Shown here: piece after piece, positions 48,921 through 57,468 of the stretch
Numbering within the stretch: the stretch's first letter is position 1
How the letters are laid out: every line of letters begins with the position of its first letter
NCBI RefSeq assembly: GCF_024346355.1
Contig: NZ_JAGQCU010000001.1
Location: 186,001 to 250,000, forward strand
Source of the DNA: Cyanobium sp. ATX 6A2
GTDB taxonomy: Bacteria > Cyanobacteriota > Cyanobacteriia > PCC-6307 > Cyanobiaceae
Reading direction: 5' to 3'
DNA: 64,000 nucleotides
Notes under the pieces: generated by a model
The model's database searches: none
What the model was told of the DNA's origin: nothing
Seen by the model: the letters and a program-made list of their open reading frames with translations, nothing else
Translations under genes and position numbers: made by a program

Positions 48921-48938
48921 CAGATCACATCAGATCTG
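48921..48938. promoter_or_regulatory. Inverted repeat upstream of the 70-residue gene
   Basis: CAGATC (48921-48926) and GATCTG (48933-48938) are perfect 6-bp inverted arms with a 6-base spacer; CAGATC is also repeated directly at 48931. A second direct repeat, TTCATGA (48960-48966 and 48971-48977), spans the start codon with one-helical-turn spacing. The site lies in the AT-richer half of the 211-base hom-downstream spacer, which otherwise holds nothing I can name. Operator function is a guess. Confidence 0.35.
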
Positions 48939-48973
48939 TTCCGCTCGCTTTCCCACCACTTCATGATTCGTTC

Positions 48974-49186
48974 ATGACCAGTCTTTCCTGCACCCATCCC
49001 CGCACCGCCCCCAGCCAAGGGGACTGCGTTCGGATCCAGGCCGATGATCACGTGTACCAGGTGATCGGCATCGACGACCGACACGACCGCTGCTGGTTGC
49101 GCCGCTGGCCCCTGGCCCGGCAGGGCTCTGAAGTGTTTGAAATTTCCCTGCAGGAGGTGCAGCCCGCCCGGCCCCCTCACTCTTGA
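48974..49186 (+). CDS. Small conserved-looking hypothetical protein
   Basis: A 70-residue protein from ATG 48974. The middle part GDCVRIQADDHVYQVIGIDD (17-36) reads like a small SH3-like or Tudor-like beta barrel, and RCWLRRWPLARQGS follows. The pattern (beta strands, acidic-basic alternation, no membrane segment) resembles short cyanobacterial proteins of unknown function. Own promoter signals are possible upstream. An earlier in-frame start would reach 48818 but gives non-conserved sequence. The function is unknown. Confidence 0.65.
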   Translation: MTSLSCTHPRTAPSQGDCVRIQADDHVYQVIGIDDRHDRCWLRRWPLARQGSEVFEISLQEVQPARPPHS

Positions 49187-49214
49187 ATGGCAGCATTCTG
49201 CTGACCTCTCCACG

Positions 49215-50873
49215 TTGCCCCGGTCCTTGCGGCTGACTCCCCGGCTGATACCTCGGCTGACGTCGCTGCGCTGGGGCTCATTCCTGATCGCCGCCCTCGT
49301 GCTGGCAGGTTGCCGGGTGCCAAGTGGGTCAGGGGGAGGCACCGCCACCCGATCCGCCATTGCGTCCGCCGGAGAGCGGTCCAGTGGCGATCTGGTGGTG
49401 GCCACCAGCGCCCGGGTGGGCTCGGTGGACCCCGTGCGCGCCTCCACCTTCGGAGCCACCCAGCTGCTCAGTGCCATCGGCGATCCGCTTTACCGCCTGG
49501 ACGATGACGGCGGATTGCTTCCGGCCCTGGCCGCGGAATTGCCTCGCGTCAGTTCCGACGGCCTGACGGTGACCATCCCCCTGCGCCGCGATGTGCTGTT
49601 CCACGACGGCACATCCTTCGATGCGGCCGCCATGGTGTTCAGCCTGGAGCGCTTCCTGGCGATCGGCACCCTCAGCTATCTGCTCGACGAGCGCATTGAG
49701 GCCGTGCGGGCCAGCGGATCGCACGAGCTGGAGCTGCGTCTCAGGCGCCCCACCACGGTGCTGCCCCAGCTGCTGAGCACCATCAACCTCACCCCCGTTT
49801 CTCCCCAGGCCTACCGGGACTACGGCGATCGCGCCCTCAGTGATCGCTTCGTGGGCACCGGGCCCTACCGGCTGAGCTTCTTCAGCGATCAGCAGCAGCG
49901 CCTGGAGCCCTTCGAGCGCTACTGGGGCGAGCGGCCCCGCAACGCCGGCATCGTGCTGGTGAGCCTGGGCAACTCCACCGCCCTGTTCGGCGCCATGGGC
50001 AGCGGCGAGGTGGATGTGCTGCTCTCCACCGGCCTGCACGAAGACCACCAGCAGGCCCTGGAGCGCCGGGCCGAGCTGGGAGAGCTGCGGGAGGGTCGGG
50101 GCCCGGCCCTGGAGATCGGCTACATCACCCTGCACACCCAGCAGCCGCCTTTCATCGATCCCGAACTGCGCCAGGCCCTGGTGCACAGCCTCGATCGGCA
50201 GCTGATCAGCGAGCGGGTCAGCCAGGGTCTGCGCAGTCCCCTGCGCGACCTGGTGCCCCCGGCGGTGAGCGGCACAAGCCGGCAGATCTGGCCCGCCTAC
50301 GACCCGGACAGGGCCCGCAGCCTGTTCCGCCAGGCGGGTTACTGCGATGGCCGGGTGCTGGAGCTGCCGCTCACGTTCCGCTCCAACATCCCCTCCGACC
50401 GCCTGATGGTGCTCACCTGGCAGGCCCAGCTGGCCCGCGATCTGGGCGACTGCATCGCGCTGCAACCCAACGGCATGGAGTCGACCACGGTGTACAGGCA
50501 GCTCGGCGAGGGGGCTTTCGCGGCCGTCATGCTCGACTGGCGCGGAGCGGTGCGCGACCCGGAGGCCTATCTGTTTCCCCTGCTGAGTTGCAGCGAGGCC
50601 GAGGGCGAGCACTGCCTCAGGGGAGAGAGCGCCCTGAGCGGCAGCTTCTGGACAGCCCCCGGGCTGCAGCGGGATCTGCTGCGCAGCGAGGGGCTGACCG
50701 GGAGCGAACGCCTGGAGCTGCTGCGGAGCATTGAGGAGCGCACTGCCGCCGCAGCTCCCTACCTGCCCCTCTGGCTGGTGACGCCGCGGGCCTGGGCCCA
50801 GCCCCGACTCGAGACGCCCCGCTTCGACGGCAACGGGCGCCTGCTGCTGCAGGAACTACAGAGCCTGCCATGA
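49215..50873 (+). CDS. Peptide/nickel-type ABC transporter substrate-binding lipoprotein
   Basis: A 552-residue family-5 solute-binding protein (DppA/OppA type). A lipobox LVLAGC ends at Cys33, so the mature protein is lipid-anchored in the periplasm. Family features are VATSARVGSVDPVRAS near 61-76, LAAELPRVSSDGLTVTIPLR (about 103-122), FHDGTSFDAAAMVFSLERF and FVGTGPYRLSFF (about 213-224). It starts at TTG 49215; TTG 49137 is an alternative inside the previous gene. The stop overlaps the permease ATG by four bases. Ligand is unknown; oligopeptides, nickel or opines are possible for the family. Confidence 0.9.
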   Translation: MPRSLRLTPRLIPRLTSLRWGSFLIAALVLAGCRVPSGSGGGTATRSAIASAGERSSGDLVVATSARVGSVDPVRASTFGATQLLSAIGDPLYRLDDDGGLLPALAAELPRVSSDGLTVTIPLRRDVLFHDGTSFDAAAMVFSLERFLAIGTLSYLLDERIEAVRASGSHELELRLRRPTTVLPQLLSTINLTPVSPQAYRDYGDRALSDRFVGTGPYRLSFFSDQQQRLEPFERYWGERPRNAGIVLVSLGNSTALFGAMGSGEVDVLLSTGLHEDHQQALERRAELGELREGRGPALEIGYITLHTQQPPFIDPELRQALVHSLDRQLISERVSQGLRSPLRDLVPPAVSGTSRQIWPAYDPDRARSLFRQAGYCDGRVLELPLTFRSNIPSDRLMVLTWQAQLARDLGDCIALQPNGMESTTVYRQLGEGAFAAVMLDWRGAVRDPEAYLFPLLSCSEAEGEHCLRGESALSGSFWTAPGLQRDLLRSEGLTGSERLELLRSIEERTAAAAPYLPLWLVTPRAWAQPRLETPRFDGNGRLLLQELQSLP

Positions 50874-51901
50874 GTCGCCGCCGCGCCCTGGCCCGCTACC
50901 TGGCCGCCCGCCTGGCCCTGGTGCCCGTGATGCTGTGGCTGATCGCCAGTCTGGTGTTTCTGCTCCTGCGCGTGGCCCCCGGCGATCCGGTGGATGCGGT
51001 GCTAGGCACCCGCGCTCCGGAAGCCACCAGGGCCGCCCTGCGCAGCCAGCTGGGTCTGGATCAGCCCCTGCTGCTGCAGTACGGCCAGTTTCTCGTGGAT
51101 CTGCTGCGGGGCGATCTGGGCGAATCGCTCAACAGCCAGGAGCCGGTGAGCCGGATCATCAGCCAGAGCCTGCCGGCGAGCATGGAACTGGGGCTCACGG
51201 CCCTGCTGCTGGCCGCTCTGCTGGGGCTGGCCGTGGGGTTTTCCGGCATCGCCCGGCCCGAGGGCAAGCTCGATCTCGCCGGCCGTCTCTACGGCATCGG
51301 CACCTATGCCCTGCCGCCCTTCTGGGCGGCGATGGTGGTGCAACTGATCTTCGCCGTGTGGCTGGGCTGGCTGCCGGTGGGGGGACGGTTCCCGCCCACG
51401 CTGCTGCCGCCGCAGGGCAGCGGCTTTTACCTGCTCGAGAGTCTCCACAGCGGCCTGAGCACAGGGCAGTGGCAGCAGCTCGGCGGCACGATCCGCCATC
51501 TGCTGCTGCCGGCCGGCACCCTGGCGCTGCTGCTCAGCGGCATCTTCACCAACGCCCTGCGGCTCAACCTGCGCCGGGCCCTCTCCTCCGACTACGTGGA
51601 GGCCGCCCGCAGCCGCGGCCTGGGAGAAGTGAGGGTGGTGCTGCGCCATGCCCTGCCCAATGCCCTGCTGCCGGTGCTCACCATCACGGGAATCACCGTG
51701 GCCTCGCTGATCGGTGGCGCGCTGCTGATCGAAGTCACCTATTCCTGGCCGGGCATCGCCTCCCGCCTGCAGGAGGCGATCGCCCAGCGCGACTACCCGC
51801 TGGTGCAGGGCATCGTGGTGGTGGTGGCGGCGCTGGTGGTGCTGGTCACGGTGGTAGTGGATCTGCTGGTGGCCCTCCTTGATCCCCGGATTCGGTTCTG
51901 A
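50870..51901 (+). CDS. ABC transporter permease, DppB/OppB type
   Basis: A 343-residue inner-membrane permease with six transmembrane helices and a periplasmic loop after helix 1 (MLWLIASLVFLLLRVAPGDPVDAVLG is the classic DppB start). The EAA motif VEAARSRGLGEVRVVLRHALPN (about 243-264) contacts the ATPase. It is coupled to the binding-protein gene by a four-base overlap. The second permease (DppC) and the ATPases (DppD/F) are not adjacent, so the full transporter must use parts coded elsewhere or be incomplete. Its 3' end overlaps the convergent hydrolase gene by 56 bases. Confidence 0.92.
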   Translation: MSRRRALARYLAARLALVPVMLWLIASLVFLLLRVAPGDPVDAVLGTRAPEATRAALRSQLGLDQPLLLQYGQFLVDLLRGDLGESLNSQEPVSRIISQSLPASMELGLTALLLAALLGLAVGFSGIARPEGKLDLAGRLYGIGTYALPPFWAAMVVQLIFAVWLGWLPVGGRFPPTLLPPQGSGFYLLESLHSGLSTGQWQQLGGTIRHLLLPAGTLALLLSGIFTNALRLNLRRALSSDYVEAARSRGLGEVRVVLRHALPNALLPVLTITGITVASLIGGALLIEVTYSWPGIASRLQEAIAQRDYPLVQGIVVVVAALVVLVTVVVDLLVALLDPRIRF

Positions 51902-53576
51902 CCCCTGATCCGCTTCTGCCCAGGCGCAGGGGGCCAGGCAGGGGTGCCAGCCGGCGCTGCCAGGCCCGGGCGGCATCGGCATCGAGCACGGTGGCCTCCA
52001 CGCCGCCGTGGCGGCGGCGCTGGGGAGCGAGCAGGTCGTCGTGCCGAGCGGAGTCGAGGAATTCGCTGGTGAGGCGCAGCAACAGCTCCTGCACCTGCCG
52101 CGGATCTACGCCCACAAACACCTCCCCCAGCCGGAACAGGGCCTCGCTCTCGCCCTCGAGACGCACCGGGGAGAAGTGGCTACCGCCGTCCACCAGCACC
52201 AGACGGCTGCGGGGATGGCGACTGCTGCTCAGCAGGCCGAGCTGCTCCTGCACCGGCGGGGTGATGAGATCGAGGCTGCCACCCGCCATCAGCACCGGCA
52301 CCGGCAGATCGGCCAGGCCCCGCTCGGGCCAGAGCAGGCTGCCGAAGCCATTGAAACTCACCACCGCCAGCAGCGGCGTGCCGTCCATCAGTGGAGGCTG
52401 GCTGAGGTCGGCCGGCGCCGAGCGGGGGGAGCCGTCGCCGGTGATGGCCTGCAGCTGGCACTGCAGCAGCCGCGAGACATTGGTGAGCGGCAGTGAGGCC
52501 AGGGCCTGACGGCAGCGCGCGGCAAGCCCCTGCTCCGGCACCAGCCCCGCCGCCATCAGGGCCACCAGCCCACCGAGGGAATGGCCCATCAGCACCACGC
52601 CGGCATCGCCGGCCCCGGGAGGGCCGAGGGCGGGCAACCGCCCCTCGGCGTGGGCATTGAGCACGGCCTGCAGGTCGGCCAGGCGCTGGGGCACCGATTC
52701 CGCCCCTGGCGGCGGCCCCTGGCCGCTCAGCGAGGCCTGCACGGCCCGTTCATCACTGCCGGGGTGCTCGAGCACCAGCACCGGCCAGCCCTGCTCGGCC
52801 AGCGCGGAGGCCAGCCAGTTGAGCTGGCTACTGCTTCCCCCCAGACCCGGCATCAACAGCAGCCAGGGTTGCGGCTCGCCGCGGGCGGAGCTCCGGGAGG
52901 CCCAGAGATCGATCGGCAGCGGCGCGGAGCGATGGGCCACGCTCAGCTCCAGCCGCCTGGGCTCCGCTGGCTGGCTGGTGCGCAGCCGCCCCACCAGCAG
53001 CTGCTGCGACTGGCGCAGCGGCAGCGGCAGCCGGCGCAGCTCCGCAACGGCGTGCTTCTGGTGCTGCAGCTGCTCGCGCCAGTGCTGAGCCAGGGCCAGC
53101 AGGCCATCCACCTCCAATGTCACCTGTTCGACCGGCAGCTCGCGCAGCAGCTCCAGCGCCGTCACCGACGGTTGCCGCTCGAACAGTCGCTGCAGGCTGG
53201 CCATCAACAGGGGCGCCGTGCTCTGGCCCCCGGGGCCGGTGAGCAGCCCCCCCACCTGCCGCAGCATCTGCTCCCCGCTCCAGCTGCCGAGCAGCTCGCT
53301 GGCAAAGCTGCGGTTCTGCAACAGGGGAGCCTTCAGGAGGCGGATCAGGCCGGTGCGGGAGCGATCATCGAGCAGGTTGAGCCAGGTCGCCTGATCGCTT
53401 CGGGCCCGGACCGGGTCCTGGCTCCAGGCCTCCAGGTCATTCAGGTCGATGGGTAGCTCCAGACCATCGAAGCGCACCACCAGCTCCTCCACCGCCCGGG
53501 CCGGTGGCAGCCCCCCGGCCGGCAGCAGCACCAGCAGACTGGCGATCAACCCGGACAGGCGGCGGCGGTTTGACAA
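51846..53576 (-). CDS. Secreted alpha/beta hydrolase with DUF1400 domain
   Basis: A 576-residue protein. A signal peptide (about 1-28, ending PPARA) precedes a DUF1400 region (about 29-150), which occurs in cyanobacterial hydrolases. The alpha/beta-hydrolase core has the nucleophile elbow GHSLGG (331-336, Ser333), the oxyanion strand LLLMPGLGGSSSQL (239-252) and the late histidine in VDGGSHFSPV. It resembles predicted dienelactone hydrolases or lipases; substrate unknown. The start is TTG 53576, and it shares these bases with the TTG start proposed for the divergent MFS gene. The 3' end overlaps the permease gene. Confidence 0.88.
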   Translation of the reverse strand: MSNRRRLSGLIASLLVLLPAGGLPPARAVEELVVRFDGLELPIDLNDLEAWSQDPVRARSDQATWLNLLDDRSRTGLIRLLKAPLLQNRSFASELLGSWSGEQMLRQVGGLLTGPGGQSTAPLLMASLQRLFERQPSVTALELLRELPVEQVTLEVDGLLALAQHWREQLQHQKHAVAELRRLPLPLRQSQQLLVGRLRTSQPAEPRRLELSVAHRSAPLPIDLWASRSSARGEPQPWLLLMPGLGGSSSQLNWLASALAEQGWPVLVLEHPGSDERAVQASLSGQGPPPGAESVPQRLADLQAVLNAHAEGRLPALGPPGAGDAGVVLMGHSLGGLVALMAAGLVPEQGLAARCRQALASLPLTNVSRLLQCQLQAITGDGSPRSAPADLSQPPLMDGTPLLAVVSFNGFGSLLWPERGLADLPVPVLMAGGSLDLITPPVQEQLGLLSSSRHPRSRLVLVDGGSHFSPVRLEGESEALFRLGEVFVGVDPRQVQELLLRLTSEFLDSARHDDLLAPQRRRHGGVEATVLDADAARAWQRRLAPLPGPLRLGRSGSGVRTESGDQGGPPADPLPP

Positions 53577-54844
53577 GGGCGGGTGAACGCGGGGGGCTGG
53601 CCTGGGCAGCGGGGATCTGGACCTGGTACACCCAGTTTCCCTCTGCCCTGCGCGAGGTGGCCGTGCTGCGGCTGGTGGGTTCCGTGGGTGCCGGCGGCGT
53701 GCTCTACCTCACGCCCATGGTGTTTCACCAGGAGGCCTTCAGCGCCACCAACGTCACCCAGGGGCTGGCCCTGGCGGCCCTGGCAGGCACGGTGGGGCGC
53801 TTCCTCTGTGGCCTGCTGCTGGACCGGGGGCTGAACTGCTCCCTGCCGGTGCTGCTGGCGGCCCTGCTCTCCCTGGGGGCCGATGCCACCCTGTTCAACG
53901 CCCGGGAGTTTCCCGGCTACCTGCTCGGCCAGCTGATGCTGGGGATCGCCATGGGCTTCTACTGGCCGGCCATCGAGCTGGCGGTGCCCCTGAGCTGTGC
54001 CCGCGGCCCGGCCCCGATCCCCTCCGCCCGTGGCTTTGCGCTGGTGCGCAGCGCCGACGCCACGGGAATCGCAGCCGGAGCGCTGCTGGGGGCCGCTCTG
54101 GCGGCTCTGGGACGGCTGCGGGGTGTGTACCTGCTGGACATCCTCTGCCTGAGCGCCATGGTGGTGCTGCTGCTGCTGCGCCCTCTGCCCGATCCCCACC
54201 GCCGGCAGGCCAGCGCCGAGGCCCGCCGTTGGGGGCCCTGGCTGCGGGAACTGCTGCCGGTGCTGGCGATCGCGCTGCTGGCCACCTCGCTTCCTGCCCT
54301 GATGCAGAGCGCACTGCCGCTGGATCTGGTGCGCGGCGGCCTGCGGCGCGGGGCCCTGCCCGACAGCCTGGGGGCGCTGCTGATCGGCCTGCAACTGGGC
54401 CTGCTGGTGCTGATCCAATGGCCCCTGGGCCAGGCCCTGGCGCGCCGGCCGGTGGCGGTGGGCCTGGGCCTCAGCCTGGTGAGCTTCGCCTTCGGCACCG
54501 CCCTGCTGTCGTTCTCGGCGCTGCTCGTGGGAGGCGTGTGGGTGGTGGTGTTGGCCCAGCTGCCCCTGGCCATGGGCCAGGCCGCCTTCCTGCCCATCGC
54601 CACCGAGGCGGTGATCGAGATCTCGCCGGAGGAGCATCAGGGGGTGGCGATGGCCCTGTTCTCCCAGTGTTTTGCCATCAGCGCGCTCATCGCTCCACTG
54701 CTGGCGGGCATGGCCCTCGAGGGCCAGGGGCACGGCGCCAGCCTCTGGCTGGTGATGGCGGCGCTCTGCGTTGCCGGCCTGCTGCTGGTGCGGCGGATCA
54801 GACCGCGGAATCGCCAGGGGGGCGATCAGCTCCGGAGCGCTTGA
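53570..54844 (+). CDS. Major facilitator superfamily transporter
   Basis: A 424-residue membrane protein with 12 predicted helices. After helix 2 comes GRFLCGLLLDRGL (about 83-95), the MFS A-type loop motif with Asp and Arg. The middle loop (about 202-222) is short and basic, and the C-terminal half ends in VAGLLLVRRIRPRNR. Substrate is unknown. The start is uncertain: TTG 53570 gives the region before helix 1 that homologues seem to have, but it overlaps the divergent hydrolase start; GTG codons near 53657 would shorten it. The 3' end overlaps the small minus-strand gene by 47 bases. Confidence 0.88.
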   Translation: MTRAGERGGLAWAAGIWTWYTQFPSALREVAVLRLVGSVGAGGVLYLTPMVFHQEAFSATNVTQGLALAALAGTVGRFLCGLLLDRGLNCSLPVLLAALLSLGADATLFNAREFPGYLLGQLMLGIAMGFYWPAIELAVPLSCARGPAPIPSARGFALVRSADATGIAAGALLGAALAALGRLRGVYLLDILCLSAMVVLLLLRPLPDPHRRQASAEARRWGPWLRELLPVLAIALLATSLPALMQSALPLDLVRGGLRRGALPDSLGALLIGLQLGLLVLIQWPLGQALARRPVAVGLGLSLVSFAFGTALLSFSALLVGGVWVVVLAQLPLAMGQAAFLPIATEAVIEISPEEHQGVAMALFSQCFAISALIAPLLAGMALEGQGHGASLWLVMAALCVAGLLLVRRIRPRNRQGGDQLRSA

Positions 54845-54998
54845 CCCAGGCCTCGTGGGGCAGCGGCTCGGTGCCGTACTCCCAGTCGTCGTAGTCGGGG
54901 TCGTTGCGAATGCGGCGGTGCAGCTCCTTCTGCACGTCGAAGTCGTGGCGGTGCTCAGGCTGATGGGCGGGATGCGAGGAGGGTTGCGGGGAGGACAT
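54798..54998 (-). CDS. Small hypothetical acidic/His-rich protein
   Basis: A 66-residue protein from ATG 54998. A polar N-terminus with several histidines is followed by DVQKELHRRIRNDPDYDDWEYG (a helix then an acidic aromatic segment). There is no membrane segment. ATG 55025 or GTG 55028 are alternatives that would overlap the ychF TGA and couple the two genes. Family unknown. It reads downstream of ychF and runs into the MFS gene from the other strand. Confidence 0.6.
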   Translation of the reverse strand: MSSPQPSSHPAHQPEHRHDFDVQKELHRRIRNDPDYDDWEYGTEPLPHEAWVKRSGADRPPGDSAV

Positions 54999-55024
54999 CC
55001 CGGCATGGGCGGCTGCGTCCAGCA

Positions 55025-56116
55025 TCACACGTTGAACAGAAACTCCATCACGTCGCCCTCGTCCACCAGGTAGTCCTTGCCCTCGGCCCGCAGCCAGCCG
55101 CGATTGCGGGCCTCCGCCAGGGAACCCGCCGTGAGCAGCTGCTCCCAGCCGATCGTCTGGGCGCGGATGAAACCGCGCTCGAAGTCGGTGTGGATCACGC
55201 CTGCGGCCTGAGGAGCGGTCATGCCGGCCCTGATCGTCCAGGCCCTGGTCTCCTTTTCGCCGGTGGTGAAGTAGGTGCGCAGTCCCAGCAGGTCGTAGGT
55301 GGCGCGGATCAGGCTCTGCAGGCCGCCCTCCTCCACCCCGAGGCCGGCCAGGAATTCGGCCCGCTCCTGCTCGGGCAGCTCGATCAGCTCCGCCTCCACC
55401 TGGGCGGAGATGCGCACCACGGCGGCCCCTTCACGGGCCGCGAGCGCCGTCACGGCCTCGCAGTGGCTGTTCCCGGCGGCCAGATCCTCCTCGCTCACAT
55501 TGGTGGCGTAGATGATCGGCTTGGCGGTGAGCAGCCCCAGGGGCCGGATCGTCGCGGCCTCCTCCGGGCTGAGGGTCACGCTGCGGGCAGCGCCGCCGGC
55601 CTCAAGCACCTGCTGGATGCGCTCCAGGGCGGCGTCTTCGGCCTGGGCCTCCTTGCTGGTGCGCAGCTGTTTCTTCAGCCGCTCGCGCCGCTTCTCCACC
55701 TGGGAAAGATCGGCCAGCGCCAGTTCCAGGTTGATCACCTCGGCATCGCGCAGCGGATCCACCGAACCGGCCACGTGGATCACGTCGTCGCTGTCGAAGC
55801 AGCGCACCACGTGCACGAGCGCGTCCACCTCGCGGATGTTGGCCAGGAACTTGTTGCCCAGGCCCTCCCCCTGGCTGGCTCCTTTCACCAGACCGGCAAT
55901 GTCCACGAACTCCACCCGGGTGGGGATGATCTCGCGGCTGGCACTGAGAACCGCCAGCCGCTCCAGGCGCGGATCGGGCACCGCCACCACGCCCGAGTTG
56001 GGCTCGATGGTGCAGAACGGGTAGTTGGCGGCCTCCGCCTGGGCGTTGGCCACCAGGGCGTTGAACAGAGTGGATTTGCCCACGTTGGGCAACCCGACGA
56101 TTCCGGCTTTGAGCAT
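55025..56116 (-). CDS. ychF: Redox-regulated ATPase YchF (Obg-like)
   Basis: A universally conserved OBG-family P-loop ATPase that binds ribosomes and affects stress responses. The 363-residue protein has the P-loop GLPNVGKST (8-16), switch region [19 protein letters not shown] (about 70-88), a coiled-coil region (about 135-165), and a C-terminal TGS domain with TGEKETRAW and [12 protein letters not shown]. NxxE (NVSEEDL) replaces the GTPase NKxD, which explains ATP specificity in the family. It starts at ATG 56116 and is divergent from the RND adaptor by 53 bases. Confidence 0.96.
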   Translation of the reverse strand: MLKAGIVGLPNVGKSTLFNALVANAQAEAANYPFCTIEPNSGVVAVPDPRLERLAVLSASREIIPTRVEFVDIAGLVKGASQGEGLGNKFLANIREVDALVHVVRCFDSDDVIHVAGSVDPLRDAEVINLELALADLSQVEKRRERLKKQLRTSKEAQAEDAALERIQQVLEAGGAARSVTLSPEEAATIRPLGLLTAKPIIYATNVSEEDLAAGNSHCEAVTALAAREGAAVVRISAQVEAELIELPEQERAEFLAGLGVEEGGLQSLIRATYDLLGLRTYFTTGEKETRAWTIRAGMTAPQAAGVIHTDFERGFIRAQTIGWEQLLTAGSLAEARNRGWLRAEGKDYLVDEGDVMEFLFNV

Positions 56117-56169
56117 GACTGGAATCTACGGAGCCCCCGGCCGGCTCGCCTCTGGCGAAAGTCGGGGGG

Positions 56170-57435
56170 ATGGTCGCTCGCCGTCCCAGGGGAGCAACCG
56201 CGAAACTGGGAGCAGCGTCATGCACCCCGATTCCCACCCGCACCCCCCTGCCTGAGGTGGCGCCCAGCCCCAGCCGCGGCGCTCCCCCCACCAGTCCCGC
56301 CAGCGGCTCCCCGTCTCCGCGGCCATCGGAGCCGCCACCGCCCTGGCGGCAGCGGCGCCTGTGGGCTGCGCTGGCCGCCCTGGTGGTGGTGGTGGCGGGC
56401 GTGGGCCTGTGGCAGCGCCAGCGCGGCAGCCGCCAGGCCGACCTCGGCCCCTACACCGTGCTGGCCAGCTCCGGGGAGCTGCCGGGGGTGATCAGCGCCT
56501 CCGGGGAGATGGGTGCCGAGCAGCGGGTGAATGTGAGTCCCAAGCGCCAGGGCGTGCTGGAGGAACTGTTCGTGGAGGAAGGAGACATGGTGCGGCGCGG
56601 CCAGCCCCTGGCCCGCATGGATTCCGGTGACCTGCAGGAGCGCATCAAGGAACTGCAGGCCCAGCTGCGCTCGGCCGAAGCCCAGTTGGTGCGCAGCCGC
56701 AGCGAGGTGGAACGCAATGAGGGGTTGTTTCTTCAGGGCGCCATCAGCCTCAGCGACGTCAACGCCGTGCGCAGCACCTTCGCGGTGGATGTGGCGGCGG
56801 TGCAGGCGGCCCGCCAGCGGATTGAGGCCCGCCGGGTGGAGCAGGCCGAACTGATTGTGCGCGCCCCCTTCGACGGGGTGATCACCCAGCGCTTTGCCGA
56901 TCCCGGCTCCTTCGTTACCCCCACCACCACGGCCGCCGCCGTGGCGGGCGCCACCAGCTCGTCGATCGTGGAGCTCTCCCAGGGGCTTGAGGCGGTGGCC
57001 AAGGTGCCCGAGAGCGACATCGCCCGGATCGCCGTGGGGCAGGAGGCCCAGGTGCGCGTGGATGCCTTCCCCGATCGCAGCTTCCCCGCCCGGGTGAAGC
57101 GGATCACACCGAGGGCGGTGAAACTCAACAACGTCACCTCCTTCGATGTGTATCTGGAATTCCCCGAGCGCCCGCCGGAGCTGCGCATCGGCATGACCGC
57201 CGACGTGGGCTTCCAGACCGGTGGCGTGCAAGCCCAGACGCTGGTGCCCACCGTGGCGATCGTCACCGAGGACGGACGGCCAGGGGTGCTGCTGGTGGAT
57301 GCCGACCGTCAGCCCCGGTTCCAGCCTGTGGAGCTGGGCATCAGCAGCGGCCGCGACACCCAGATTCTCTCGGGCCTGGAGGCCGGCACCCGGGTGTTCA
57401 TCGATCTGCCGCCCTGGTCCCGGCGGCAGCGCTGA
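56170..57435 (+). CDS. HlyD/RND-type efflux periplasmic adaptor
   Basis: A 421-residue membrane fusion protein. A Pro/Ser-rich cytoplasmic start (1-58) precedes one transmembrane helix (about 67-83, LWAALAALVVVVAGVG). The periplasmic part has the lipoyl half-motif VISASGEMGAEQRVNVSP, a coiled-coil hairpin (about 155-235) and the second lipoyl half APFDGVITQRFADPGSFV (about 235-252). A beta-barrel domain with RIGMTADVGF follows. A partner ABC permease (MacB type) or RND pump is expected but not present here. It starts at ATG 56170. Confidence 0.9.
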   Translation: MVARRPRGATAKLGAASCTPIPTRTPLPEVAPSPSRGAPPTSPASGSPSPRPSEPPPPWRQRRLWAALAALVVVVAGVGLWQRQRGSRQADLGPYTVLASSGELPGVISASGEMGAEQRVNVSPKRQGVLEELFVEEGDMVRRGQPLARMDSGDLQERIKELQAQLRSAEAQLVRSRSEVERNEGLFLQGAISLSDVNAVRSTFAVDVAAVQAARQRIEARRVEQAELIVRAPFDGVITQRFADPGSFVTPTTTAAAVAGATSSSIVELSQGLEAVAKVPESDIARIAVGQEAQVRVDAFPDRSFPARVKRITPRAVKLNNVTSFDVYLEFPERPPELRIGMTADVGFQTGGVQAQTLVPTVAIVTEDGRPGVLLVDADRQPRFQPVELGISSGRDTQILSGLEAGTRVFIDLPPWSRRQR

Positions 57436-57468
57436 TTCCGGCCCCGGTTCAGGCCAGGGCCCCGATGC

